Source: Miscanthus floridulus
Lineage: Eukaryota; Streptophyta; Magnoliopsida; Poales; Poaceae
Assembly (NCBI RefSeq): GCF_019320115.1
Contig: NC_089593.1
Span: 17,530,870-17,594,869 of the forward strand
Direction of reading: 5' to 3'
Length of the DNA: 64,000 nt
The translations under genes were made by a program, and so were the position numbers. The notes below the pieces were generated by a model. It ran no database searches and was not told the origin of the DNA. It saw only the letters and a list, made by a program, of their open reading frames with translations. Below are positions 1 to 10,076 of this stretch, in pieces (position 1 is the stretch's first letter; every line of letters starts with the position of its first letter).

Positions 1-393
1 GACCTCGGTTATCACATAGTCCAGCAAGTAATACAGTCAACTAATACAACTTTACTATCAACTGCTTAGCAAAAAAGCAAGTAATACAACTAATACAAAA
101 AATAACATGTCAACTTATTCCAAACTGTCAACTAATACAGTCAAGCAAGTATCATAGTCCAGCAAGTAATACAACTTTACTATCATAGTCCAGCAAGTAG
201 CCCAAGTTTTCATACAAAAAATACAGTCAAGCCAGCATGCTAGAACAAATGAAAACTAAATTCTTCTCTCTACGTCATGTATCGATCCAACCATAGTTAA
301 AATGCAAGAACCTACCACAAATCATATCATGTCATACTGCAAATAAGAAATAACATGTGTACTTGGTGTGTGACTCAATTAGGGTTCGGGTGC
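1..393. other. AT-rich intron-like sequence with short direct repeats
   Basis: No coding potential is seen. Phrases such as CATAGTCCAGCAAGTA and AATACAACTTTACTATCA recur two or three times. It lies downstream, on the minus strand, of a plausible splice donor near 437, so it is probably intron of the second gene of CACTA element A. Confidence 0.4.
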
Positions 394-437
394 TCAATTT
401 TGCCCAGAAGGAAGGGAAGAGAGGGGGGCGGGCATAC

Positions 438-860
438 CTGGTGTGTGACTGGTGGATGCTCGTTGCCGGCAAAGGATCTGGCAAAGACCTGGGCAGCTGG
501 GAGTAGAGCAGTGGCGGTCGGCAAGGCCATGTGCAGCCGACCGAATGCAGTCCTGGGGTAGGCGAGGTGAACGGGAGCGGGGCGCTGAGATCCTGCGTCG
601 TCGGCGTGCGGGAGAGGGACCGCTGGAGGCTGAAGGCTCCTCGCTCACCGGCGGCGTCGCCGCTCCTCTGGAAACCCTAGGGCGGGTGCACGGGAGGGGG
701 CGCGGGAGGGGGCGAGGGGGCACGGGTGCGGGGATGGGGGCGCGGAGATGGGGCACGTGGGTGCGGGGAAGGGGTGTGGGCCGGCGTCGGCGGCGAAGGG
801 GCGCGGGTGCGGGGAAGCCTGACGGCGTCGGAGGAGAAGAGAGCGCCCAAATGAAGCCAA
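438..860 (-). other. Putative first exon of second gene of CACTA element A
   Basis: The block is very GC-rich and, read on the minus strand, follows a TATA box. It ends at CAG/GTATGC (donor near 437). It is open in a minus-strand frame rich in Pro, Arg and Ser, but I recognise no domain. Element B has the same layout: a GC-rich block just downstream of a TATA box and a repeat array, leading into a Transposase_24/ULP1-type gene. I therefore infer that this is the 5' exon of the equivalent gene in element A, whose body is left of the window. Whether the exon is coding or untranslated cannot be decided here. Confidence 0.45.
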
Positions 861-876
861 CACCCGTGCGTCCTCG

Positions 877-884
877 TTTTTATA
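877..884 (-). promoter_or_regulatory. TATA box of second gene, CACTA element A
   Basis: TATAAAAA on the minus strand, a few bases downstream of the palindromic repeat array 897-1107 and followed by the GC-rich putative exon. The transposase promoter of the same element has the same arrangement. Confidence 0.55.
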
Positions 885-896
885 GAGAGGATGATT

Positions 897-1107
897 TGTA
901 GGGGCGGTTTCTGATCCAGTCGCCCCTAGAAATGCATTTTTAGGGGCGGTTCCTGATCCAGCCGCCCTTAGAAATGCATTTGTAGGGGCGATTTCTGATC
1001 CAGTCGCCCCTAGAAATGCATTTGTAGGGGCGGTTCCTGATCCAGCTGCCCCTACAAATGCATTTGTAGGGGCGGTTCCTGATCCAGCCGTCCCTAGAAA
1101 TATATTT
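897..1107. repeat. Internal array of five subterminal-type palindromic repeats
   Basis: Five units of about 42-43 bp. Each holds TAGGGGCGGTT, CTGATCCAG, then CCGCCCCTA, so each can fold as a stem of GGGGCGG against CCGCCCC. Units are separated by AAATGCATTT. The same stem occurs in the array next to the TIR (6604-6890), but the central bases differ (TGATCCAG here, TGATTGAG there). Subterminal repeats in CACTA elements are normally transposase-binding sites near the ends; this array is internal. Confidence 0.85.
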
Positions 1108-1375
1108 TTATTTTTTTTAAATTATTAATTCTGTATTATAAAAACAATTTTGTATATATAAAACAATTGTGACCAAAATAAAAGTAATACAAAAACAATT
1201 GTGTATATGCACAAATATAATATTTTGTATTATTATATATATATGAAGAAATATATATATAAACAATTGTAGTCAAAACAATATAGAAAACAAAAAAAAT
1301 TAAAAATTTGAATTTTAAAACTTCGACTATAATTTTATGATATTAAATGAAATAAAATGAAAATGTTATAAACAT

Positions 1376-1560
1376 AAAAGTTGTATAACTCATCGACATG
1401 TACAACTTTTGTTTTGGTCATCTTGTCATGCGACTTTGTTTGAACGATTCAAATTTTGAAATTCAAATAATTTTAAATAATATTTTCAAAGAGTAAATGA
1501 TTTCAGATGAAAAACTCATGAGTACCAATGTTGTAGAACTCATCAATATGTACAACTTTT
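1376..1560. repeat. Short stem-loop repeats AAAAGTTGTA...TACAACTTTT
   Basis: At 1376-1410 the 10-bp arms AAAAGTTGTA and TACAACTTTT flank a 15-base loop. A second, similar stem-loop lies at about 1530-1560. Related stem-loops occur inside the two arms of the longer inverted repeat that follows. This is AT-rich sequence downstream of the transposase stop codon. Confidence 0.7.
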
Positions 1561-1563
1561 ATT

Positions 1564-2026
1564 TTGATCATATTTTCATTTGACCAAATTTGAACTGTTG
1601 TAATTTTGAATTTCACTAAATGGCAACTTCAAACAAGATTTTGAAACCTTAAATGATTTCAACAATAAAAGTCGTGAACATAAAAGTTGTTGAACTCCTC
1701 ACTGTCTACAACTTTTATTTTGGTTACTTCTTCATGTGACAAAGTATTAGTAAACACTGTTCATAAATTCACATATGACTCATAGTTTCATGAACTATAC
1801 GAGAAACATATTGATTTATGAACAATGTTTACTATCACTTTGTCAGATAAAGAAATGATCAAAATAAAAGTTGTAGATCTTGATGAGTTATACAACTTTA
1901 GTATTCATCACTTTTTCAGCTGAAATCATTTAATGATTGAAAATCTCGTTCGAACTTGTAAATTTTTTAAATTTGAAAATTTGAAGTGCTCAAACTTTGT
2001 CAAATGAAAAAAATGACCAAATCAAT
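1564..2026. repeat. Long imperfect inverted repeat downstream of transposase
   Basis: The left arm (about 1564-1768) reads into the reverse complement of the right arm (about 1814-2026), with a spacer of about 45 bp. Shared blocks include CATTTGAC, AAATGATTTC, CTACAACTTTTATTTT, TGACAAAGT and GTTCATAAAT in the same order. By eye the arms agree at roughly three quarters or more of positions in the inner 90 bases and less well outside. Nothing coding is seen. RNA across this region could form a hairpin of about 200 bp. Confidence 0.75.
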
Positions 2027-2350
2027 ACACTAACTTGATAGGGCAAGATTTTAGAAAATTTTAGGAAAAAAACATCACATTTGGAGTTAGTATGAGGAAG
2101 AAAGACTAGTTATAAATTTTACCCAGAGATTAAAAAGAAAAATCACAACTAGCTAGCATATTAGAGTGGATGTTCAAATAGAGTCATCTGGATGTTGCAA
2201 AGGGTAGTCTCACATGCATAAAATGTAGTCTCACACACATACAAAAATATGTAGTCTTACACACGTACTTAAATATATAGTCTCACACGTATGCATAAAT
2301 GAAGTCTTACAAACACACACTTACACAAACACTCCACGTTCAACAACTAG

Positions 2351-5300
2351 CTAGGCCGCTGTAACGACTTTCCCCTTGACACATTTTCGTTCCCATGGCA
2401 TTATGTCTTTGGGGAGGTTCTTTTCCACAACACTGATCTTCTTAGGAAAGTCTGTGCATAGCGGCATCTCATCGTAGTTATTGTAAGCTTCAACATCGTC
2501 CACGCCATCAATTCCAATAATGTGTTGTTTCCCGGAGGCAACCACGTGCTTTGTCTTCTTTGGGGGCAGATTACTTTGTGGGTCAGACATATAGAAAACT
2601 TGTGCGACACGTGAAGCGAGCACCCAAGGGTCATCTTGGTAGCCTAGATTCTCGAGGTCCAGGACTCTTAATCCAATCTCGTTCAGTTGGTGTTGTTTGA
2701 TCCAACGGCATCGAAATAGGGCCACCGTTATATCCCTTCCATAGTCAAGTTCCTATATCTCTTCAATGATGCCAAAGTATTGGATCTTTCACCCTAATCC
2801 ATCGAGAGCCTCGATTCGAACACCGCTGTTTTGGTTCACATATTTACTATCCTTTGCGTGGGTATAGTACGTATACCCATTGATGTCATAAGCATTCCAA
2901 GATGTCACTTGTCTCGATGGCCCCTCCGCCAACCTACTGATGGTAATAGAGTCTATGGTTTCTCCAGGCGGTATTTTTTGGTCCTTCAACCATGTAGTTA
3001 GTCGTTGCTTGTGTTGTTTCATGACCCAATCATCCGAACGGCCATTTCTCTTTGCCATAATGATAACCAAGTGTTCATCAATATACGGTTGTATCAGTTG
3101 TGTACTCTGCAAGACATTGTAATGCGCCCGACTCACCTCTTTGTAATTATGGTCGATGAACACTTTTCTACCACTGGTGCCCTTCCCAGCCAGCCTACCC
3201 TTGTGACGAGAATCGGGTTTACCAATCCCTTTCTGTACTTTTAGGTACTCTTGACAGCACTCGACGACTTCTTCAGTACTGTAACCCTCTATCATGGAGC
3301 CCTCTGGGTATGCTCGATTATGCATGTATCGACTTAGAACTGACATGAACCACTCGTAGGACCACATTTCATGCAAGTAACAAGGGCCAAGCGCCTGTAT
3401 TGGATGAACCATGTGAATCATGAGATGTGGCATTATATCAAAAAAAGTAGGAGGTAAACACATCTCTAGTTCGTTTTGTGTCTCCACCACAAATTCATGT
3501 AGGTCACTCAGCTCTTCCTTGCCAATCGTCTTCTGTAAGATCTTCGAAAAGAAGTAGCACATGCGGGTGATGGCCATTTTCAAGAACTCTGGCTTTATAG
3601 CCCTGATTGCAATAGGTAGAAACACTGTCAGCATCACATGGTAATCGTGAGCCTTGCAGTGTGTTATTGACAAGTCCTTCATCGACACTAGCTTCTTCAC
3701 ATTTGCTGAAAACCCAGTCGGGACTTTGATCCCCCTCAAGAAAGTGCATATAGCTCTCTTCTTGTCTGGTGTTAGGTTGAAGCACGTCGCGGGCAGAGTG
3801 TATTTTCCATTAGCCTCAGGTACCGGGTGAAGCTGTGGCATCACGTTTAGCTGCACCATGTCTTTCCATGCTTTCATACCATCCTTTGACTTGTCTGTGT
3901 CCATCAAGGTAGCAATGGGACTCTCAAAGACATTCTTCTGCACGTGCATAGCATCAATGGCATGGGGGACCTCCAAGTCTGGCCAATAAGGCAGATACTG
4001 AAAGAAGATCGATTGTTTCTTGAAAGGTACGCCTTTGACAGGAGGTGTGCTTCTATCTCTGTTCGTCCCATCCGGATTCTTCTTTCCATAGACGACGCGT
4101 ATGTTTTTCATCATTCTATACACGTGTTCTCCGTTATGACGTCTCTCCGGAGGGGGTTCAATCTCCGGGGCGTTGTCATAAAATCTAAAGAATAATTTGC
4201 TGCGGTACTTGTGACTTGTCTTTAAGAAGTGTCGGTTCCTTAGGTAAACTATCTTCTTGGATGCATCCAGGTACACCCATGTAGTACCATCCAAGCAAAC
4301 CAATCATCCCATCTTTTCTTTGATCTATCCAGACAAAGAAACAGCACAGGGTAATCATTGGTAGTAACAAATATTATTGCTCTACATATGAAGTCCTCCT
4401 TTTAGAACGCATCGTACATCTGCTCCCCATGCCTCCATAGCCTCTCCATTTCTTGCATCAAGGGCTCGAGGAACACGTCTATATCAATGCCTAGTTGTTT
4501 AGGTCCAGAAATAAGAATAGTGAGGAGAAGGTACTTTCTCTTCTGACACAACCATGTTGGGATGTTGTACATGGTCAAGATCACTGGCCATGTGCTGTGG
4601 TCGCTCATCCTCTCATTGAAGGGATTCATTCCATCGGTGCTCAAGCCAAACCGTACATTACTTGGGTCATCGCTAAATTATTTGTGCTTCTCATCAAACC
4701 TTTGCCACTGACTACAATCAGCTGGGTGTGCAATCTTATCATCATCCACCTTGCGCTCATCATCCCACCATGTCATGAGTGCGGCTTCTTTAGGGTTTAG
4801 GAAGATACGTCTCAAGCGGTCGGTCACTGGCAGGTACCACATTACCAGGGCAGGAATTCTTCTCTGCTTTGCATCATTGCCTAATGGAGTGTCCTCTGGG
4901 GGCTGAGATTCTTGTACCACCTTTTTTGTACCCTTCTTATTCCTCTTTTTCCACGTGGAGGGTTCGTCCCCACCGTAAAGGTCATTGTTCTTGTACCGGC
5001 TGGCCCCACACCGGGGACATTTATCCAGTGACTTGAATGTTTCACCATGAAAAAGTATACAGTGGTTGGGGCATGCATGTATTTTTTCAACCCCCATTGT
5101 CAATGGACTTATGACCTTCTTCGCTTGGTATGTGTTGGCTGGAACTGAGTTTGGTTGTGGCAGCACCCATGACAGGAGATGCAATAGATCATTGAAACTA
5201 CAGTCTGACCAGCCGTACTTAGCCTTCAGGATGAGCAGCTCAAGTACGAAACGTAGCAATGTCCAATGTGTCGAACAGCCCTTTTCAACACCATACACAG

Positions 5301-5838
5301 TCTCCTTCGATGCTTTTGTCACCCTTTCCAAATTTTCTAGACTTTTTGGGTTATTTAGTAAAATCTCTGATCCAAGGGCTCGAATCATGTCCTCTAAATC
5401 ATCTTCATCCCTGACACGTGCTCCACCATCATTATTGGCACCACCTTCATCATTACCATCCCAACCACCAGCATTACCACCTTGTTCATTATCAAACTCG
5501 AAATCCATTCGTGCATCAAGCTCTACTGAATATTGGGACAGGGATTCTATGGTTTCGTCATCGTATTCCTCATCATCCTCGTCGTTAACAATAACCGTTT
5601 CACCATGATGAATCCATACTGTGTAGTCCTCAACAAATCCTCGCATAATCAAATGTGATCTGATGATAGTCACATCTATCCATGTCATATGGTTCTTGCA
5701 ATCTTTACAGGGGCAAATAATTGTATCCTTATTCTCTTTTAATTTCGTTGCATGCTTCGTTGCGGCTTCAATAAATTTATCCACCTCTTCACGAAAACCT
5801 GCCTTAAACCTTAACGAACCATACATCCAAGAGTTCAT
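2351..5838 (-). pseudogene. CACTA transposase (TnpD-type), degenerate
   Basis: Reading starts at ATG 5838 (MNSWMYG). The first about 90 residues resemble the transposase-associated domain, with a CPCKDCKN cysteine motif. An acidic linker follows, then the Transposase_21-type core (CPRCGASRY; STDGMNPF near 4640; HAIDAMHVQKNV near 3950), a DUF4218-like block (MIHMVHPIQALGPCYLHEMW near 3410-3350) and a DUF4216-like end (SWNAYDINGYTYYT near 2900; RCRWIKQHQ near 2710). Breaks: TAA at 4678-4680, a frame change between about 4400 and 4300, then TGA near 2787 and TAG near 2750. The transposase normally cuts and joins element ends. An AT-rich 5' UTR intron (about 5847-6449) appears to precede the start codon. 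Confidence 0.9.
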
Positions 5839-6449
5839 GTACTCTTATCTTTTACAACAACAACAAAACAAACATTAAAGGACTACTTATTCAGATATAT
5901 ATAAAAATGAATCAAAGTATTAATTACTTGAGAATAATTGTATATACTTCAAATATATATGAATATAAATCTAATATAATTACATGAAGCATACAAACAC
6001 ACCATGGTAGAGGAAAATTAATTAATGGCCCATTTATCCATAAATAATTAAAATACATATTTATTGATTACAATAAACAATTTCAAAGACAACAATTAGT
6101 AACAATTATACTTTACCCAATATCTTTCATACAAACCCTAGTCCAATTTTATCAAACATAAATTTACAAAAACGAAATTAATAAAAAAATCAAACCCTAG
6201 ATCTAGATCCACATGCACATGAAACATCCATAAAACTAACTAATTGTTCACTAAAATCAAGAAACATAGACCAAATAAGGGTATGATCTTGTTCCCCTCC
6301 CTAATTTACCCTAGTACATTTAAAACTTGGGTCTAATTTGCTTCATAAGTAGCTCAAGCACCATAGAAGAGAGAGAAAAACAAAACTCTAATTACTCACT
6401 AACCAACCATTAAAACTTCAAAAAAAAGTATGGAATGGCATTTTCTTAC

Positions 6450-6590
6450 CTTCTACAACCTCTCCACCAAAGGATTTGAGACAAAAACCTTCCCCCTTAG
6501 TAGAGCAATTTTTGGGAGGTGCCCAAGGCCTCCCCACCTTTCTTTCACGAGTTAGAGTGAGTGACCCGAGGAGGAAGAAGGTGCTGCATC
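6450..6590 (-). other. Putative 5' UTR exon of CACTA transposase
   Basis: Minus-strand sequence between the TATA box near 6596 and a good splice donor (GAAG/GTAAGA near 6449). The following about 600 bp are AT-rich and end at GATAAG/AGTAC just before the transposase ATG at 5838. This is inferred from splice consensus only. Confidence 0.4.
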
Positions 6591-6592
6591 TG

Positions 6593-6599
6593 TTTTATA
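6593..6599 (-). promoter_or_regulatory. TATA box of CACTA transposase
   Basis: TATAAAA on the minus strand, immediately inside the subterminal repeat array and upstream of the putative 5' UTR exon. It mirrors the TATA box at 877-884. Confidence 0.6.
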
Positions 6600-6603
6600 T
6601 GGG

Positions 6604-6890
6604 GGCATTTGTAGGGGCTGCTGGTGATTGTGCTGCCCCTACAAATCGGAGCTATAAATACAGGGCCATTTGTAGGAGCGACTCAATCACCAGCCGCCCC
6701 TACAAATAGCATTTCCAGGGGCGGCTGGTGATTGAGCCGCCCCTACAAATCAGACCCCATTTCTAGGGGCGGCTCGTAACACCAGCCACCCCTGCTATTC
6801 CATTTGTAGGGGCAGCTGGTGTCTAGGCACCCGAGCACGCCACTATAGGGGCGGCTCCATCACCAGCCGCCCCTAAAAAAATCGAACCGT
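6604..6890. repeat. Subterminal repeat array of CACTA element A, right end
   Basis: About six copies of a palindromic unit with stem GGGGCGGCT against AGCCGCCCC and centre GGTGATT or CATCACC, many followed by TACAAAT. This is typical of CACTA subterminal transposase-binding repeats and lies just inside the TIR. Confidence 0.85.
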
Positions 6891-6901
6891 TGCTGAAAAA
6901 T

Positions 6902-6917
6902 CGTTTTTTACGTAGTG
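6902..6917 (-). repeat. CACTA terminal inverted repeat (right)
   Basis: On the minus strand the element starts CACTACGTAAAAAACG. The outer neighbour is TTC, the presumed right copy of a 3-bp TSD. Confidence 0.85.
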
Positions 6918-7095
6918 TTCTTTGTATAAATTCTCTTGCTTAGCTCTTTGGTTCTCTAGCCGTCCTCAGGCTCCCTCTAGGAGCTTTGTTCATAGTTGTA
7001 GCCCCTTTTATTGTACAATTTCTTCTTTTTATTAATACAAAAAGCTCTAACAGTGGGGGCCTGCGCTGCTGTATTTTCTGTTAAAAAACAGTAAG
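6918..7095 (+). mobile_element. Possible LINE 3' tail fragment
   Basis: The sequence runs through a CTCTAGGAGCTTTGTTC-type segment, GTAGCCCCTTTTATTGTACA, then TTTTTATTAATACAAAAAGC and ends in TTAAAAAACAG. This resembles the short 3' UTRs of grass L1-type LINEs, which carry a TTTATTAAT-like region before an A-rich tail. There is no coding sequence, so the family call is weak. Confidence 0.3.
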
Positions 7096-7438
7096 TTTTT
7101 CATTGTATGGTTCAGCCACATTTTCAGTAGCTGGTGTGCAGCTTCTTCTTTACATTCACTTTAATTAGCAGTTCACTTCTTTTAAATAGCGCAAGTTTTA
7201 ATTATATTTCATAATAAGTATGTTTATACTGTATTTCAGCATTTCGCAGAGTCATCCTTTCATCCCACCTTTTAGTTCTAGACTCTTGACATGTCACATA
7301 CCATCATAAACAAAAAATCCAAAAACAACCTTCTGTCTGAACAAGAAAACAGAGCCCATCCCCTTAAAAAAAGGAAAACAGAGCCCATCACATGACCTTC
7401 CAAAGCTGCAGAGCACAGAAACAGGGGAGCAGGATTAA
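7096..7438. other. Spacer, no feature recognised
   Basis: AT-rich sequence without a convincing reading frame. A 15-bp phrase (ACAGAGCCCATCAC-like) occurs twice near 7350-7395. Nothing else is supported. Confidence 0.4.
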
Positions 7439-7657
7439 GGCCCTGTTTGTTTTGTCTTATCCTATCTGTGGCGGAAAAAAGCTCAGAATCACACCAGACA
7501 TCTTGTGTTTGATGCCCTTCTGCTGGCCGCCCTTCAGCATCACGTAGGGTTTTCAACAGGAAACATGAGATGCTGTGACGCGAGGGAATCAGTGCTTCCC
7601 CACGACATAGCTGGTGTAGTATATGCACTACTCCCGTCCATGGAAACAAACAGGCCC
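7439..7657. mobile_element. Tourist-like MITE with TAA TSD
   Basis: Ends are GGCCCTGTTTGTTTTG on the left and, reverse-complemented, GGGCCTGTTTGTTTCC on the right. The element is flanked on both sides by TAA (7436-7438 and 7658-7660). Length is about 219 bp with no coding sequence. The TIR start and 3-bp TAA TSD fit PIF/Harbinger-derived Tourist MITEs of grasses. Confidence 0.7.
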
Positions 7658-7720
7658 TAAGAAAACCAAGTTATTTGTGCTTGTTTCACTGAGAGGATTG
7701 GGGCAGATGAACTCCAAGCC

Positions 7721-7903
7721 TCAGGCACAGTAAATCAGGAGCCCAGGCTGCTTGGCCATTGCGCTCTGGCTGTAGGATCTCTGGTCAGTCGGGCTGCCAC
7801 CCCCAATGACGCTTGGGGCACAGCTGCTCGGGGCGGTGCCGCCCTGGCCGTTTGGGCCGGTGCCACCCATGCCACTCGGGCCACCACTGTCAACGTGATC
7901 CAT
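7721..7903 (-). CDS. Small Gly/Ser-rich reading frame, unrecognised
   Basis: A 60-codon minus-strand frame starting MDHVDSGGPSG and rich in Gly, Pro and Ser. It is open upstream (longer frame from 8071) and follows CCCTAGTC-like 5' UTR text in a GC-rich pocket. I do not recognise a family. It may be a first exon or an open frame without function; codon bias alone could explain it. Confidence 0.2.
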   Translation of the reverse strand: MDHVDSGGPSGMGGTGPNGQGGTAPSSCAPSVIGGGSPTDQRSYSQSAMAKQPGLLIYCA

Positions 7904-8258
7904 TGTGCATGTTTCCCTGCCGACCTCAACTGGATATGAACCCACCTGCTGACTAGGGTTTTGGGACGGAGGAGGGGCACGGGAGAGAGAACAACAGAGA
8001 GGATAGAAGCTGGCGTTTGAGCTTGTGACGGGAGAAGATTGAGGGCCGTGTGGCTTTGAGGAAAGGGGCATTTTAGACCATCTCCAACTAATCTGACATG
8101 AACTTGAAGGTTATCATTGTCAGAATGGACGGAAATATCAAAGTAGACCTGGTGCCATATAAGGGAGAAATTTAGGGCCTTAGAAGGAACCATGGGCGGC
8201 CTAGGGGCGTGCCGTCGCCTGGAGACACGGTGGCCAAGGGGGCGGGTGCCGCCATGGC

Positions 8259-8266
8259 CTCAACGC
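8259..8266. repeat. hAT target-site duplication, left copy
   Basis: CTCAACGC, identical to 20306-20313 immediately outside the right end of the hAT element. Confidence 0.9.
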
Positions 8267-9466
8267 TAAAGCTGGCAATGGGCCCCCGGCCCGATACCCG
8301 ATACCCGAAGGGTATTTGATCCATTAGGCATCTAAATGGACAAGAATCCATCCCCAACGGGTATAGCGGGTACGGGAACGTTCCCTGTTTACCCGTCCCT
8401 GTTACCCATTGAGGAACCCGACTATTTGAGCTGTCATGCGAGTATTAGGCCCAAAGAAGCTCAACATAAGTATTTTGGTCTAAATCTGAACAATCATATA
8501 TATATAGTTTGTGTGTTCTAGGAACCCTAGTTCAATTTTTCCTCACCATTTCCGCCAGCAGCACAAGCACACCTACTGAAAGTGCATCTAGCCCTTTAGT
8601 GGGTTTTAGATGATTGAATGACAACGTGATTAAAGGACTAACCTGTTTGCTAAGTGTGAAACGGTAATAGGTTATCTCACAGGTACTTAATGAAAGCCAA
8701 AATGATGTGTTGTTGTATAAACAATCTAGTTCAAGCACAAGACAACAATGCAAATGGAATTCATGTGAAGGCTTATTTCTTGTGGGATTTCCATGTACTA
8801 TGTGAAAGCAAGCTCATGATTATTAGTTAATGAGACATGAGGGATTGCATATGGAATGGTCTCATATTTGAAGCTTGCTAAATAAAAATGAAAAAGATAA
8901 CAATACATATGAATGGATGATTCAACAACAAGATGTGACTTGATGGCTTGAGATGGTGAAGATAGCAAGGAAAGGCTTCGAGGTACTAAGCAAGGGTGAA
9001 GGGCAAGCGACGGCTTGGCGGCCGAAGAACCTAGCTAGGGTGAAGAAGAAAGTACTTGCATTTAGTTGAGGTACTAATCAAGCTAAGATGGTCATATTGA
9101 TGTGAAGAATCAAATCTATAATGAAGTATTTGATGGAAGTGACTTGATACATTTGGGATTATTCAAACTTGATGAATGGAATCAAGTCACATGCTCAAGA
9201 TGGCTATGCTTAAGTGAAAAGATCAACATCAACATGTTAGCACCCTTACTTGATGAAGATTGGAAGGGACGGCATCAATTCAAAAAGAACAACTCAAGTG
9301 GTACAAATTCATATTCCCGTTTATCTTGAGTTTAATAGGTATGCCGTACTATTAAGAGGGATGCATCATGTTGATAGATAATGTTTCATAAGTGCTCAAG
9401 CCAACCCATGTGAGTTTTGAGAATTTGAGCGACAAAAGAGCTAACTGATTTGTTGCTGGTCTGGTA

Positions 9467-10032
9467 ATACCGGACGTGTCCGGTATTCATACCAGACGTG
9501 TCCGGTATTTGTCCAGCAGCTGTAAATTTGTTGTTCTCGAGTTGCTTAGTCGGGAGTTCCGACGTAGGTCGGGAGTTCCGACGGTCAGGAGTCCCGACGT
9601 AAGTCAGGAGTTCCGACGGTCGGTAGTCCCGGCATGGGTCGGGAGTTCCGACGTGTCGCACTTCATCTGACTTGGAGGGTTCACTGTCCTGGTCATACCG
9701 GACGTGTCCGGTATGGATGACCAGAAGCCAACGGCTAGTTTTCAAAAGCCGTGAGGGTCGGGAGTTCCGACGTAAGTCGGGAGTTCCGACGGTCGGGAGT
9801 TCCGACATATGTCGGGAGTTCCGACGCCTCACTAACTTTAACTCGGTTACATGTTTTTCAAAATTAGTAAGGGTCGGGGGTTCCGACTTGAGTCAGGAGT
9901 TCCGACGTTCGGAAGTCCCGGCGTTCTTCGGGAGTTCCGACGCTTCACAACTTCACTGTAACTTAGTTACCGTTGGCGCAGTATGAGTCATACCGGACGT
10001 GTCCAGTATGAATACCGGACGTGTCCGGTATT
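9467..10032. repeat. Palindrome-rich U3 array of 5' LTR
   Basis: Two families alternate. The 20-mer ATACCGGACGTGTCCGGTAT (arms ATACCGGAC/GTCCGGTAT) occurs at 9467, 9492 (one change), 9695, about 9990 and 10013. The 15-mer GTCGGGAGTTCCGAC (arms GTCGG/CCGAC) occurs about a dozen times in three clusters, 9538-9655, 9753-9829 and 9870-9944. The array lies directly upstream of the LTR TATA boxes, so a role as repeated protein-binding sites is plausible. Confidence 0.85.
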
Positions 10033-10068
10033 GCAACGGCTATAAAACGGCTAGTTTTTCAAGAGGGC

Positions 10069-10076
10069 TATAAATA
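10069..10076 (+). promoter_or_regulatory. LTR TATA box, Sirevirus-like element
   Basis: TATAAATA in GGGCTATAAATACCCC. An alternative TATAAAA lies at 10041. A pair of 20-bp palindromes ends at 10032. The 3' LTR has the same sequence near 19045. Confidence 0.75.

Larger units (their letters stand above)
1..6917 (-). mobile_element. CACTA (En/Spm) element A, right part, left end outside window
   Basis: The right end reads, on the minus strand, CACTACGTAAAAAACG (6902-6917), a CACTA-type terminal inverted repeat. It is preceded inward by an array of GC-rich palindromic subterminal repeats. A degenerate CACTA transposase lies on the minus strand at 5838-2351. A second repeat array (897-1107) and a second minus-strand promoter and first exon (about 884-438) follow. 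By comparison with element B at the right of the window, the order is right TIR, transposase, internal array, second gene, left TIR; the second gene body and left TIR of A must lie before position 1. The 3 bp after the TIR are TTC, but the matching TSD cannot be checked. The transposase is broken, so this copy is not autonomous. Confidence 0.9.

Noticed and set aside
452..901. Plus-strand Arg/Gly-rich frame
   Set aside because: Product of GC-rich sequence; the minus-strand TATA box and splice donor support the opposite strand.
897..1107. Left terminus of CACTA element A at the internal array
   Set aside because: No CACTA TIR sequence next to the array, and element B shows the same internal array between two genes.
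9538..9944. Regularly spaced short repeats resembling a CRISPR array
   Set aside because: The units are palindromes within an LTR promoter region of a plant retroelement; spacers are themselves repeats and no cas genes exist.
9386..9986. Reading frames on both strands rich in Arg, Ser and Gly, repeated at 18362-18961
   Set aside because: They only read through the palindromic LTR arrays (GTCGGGAGTTCCGAC and ATACCGGAC units); no domain, and present in both LTRs because the LTRs are duplicates.
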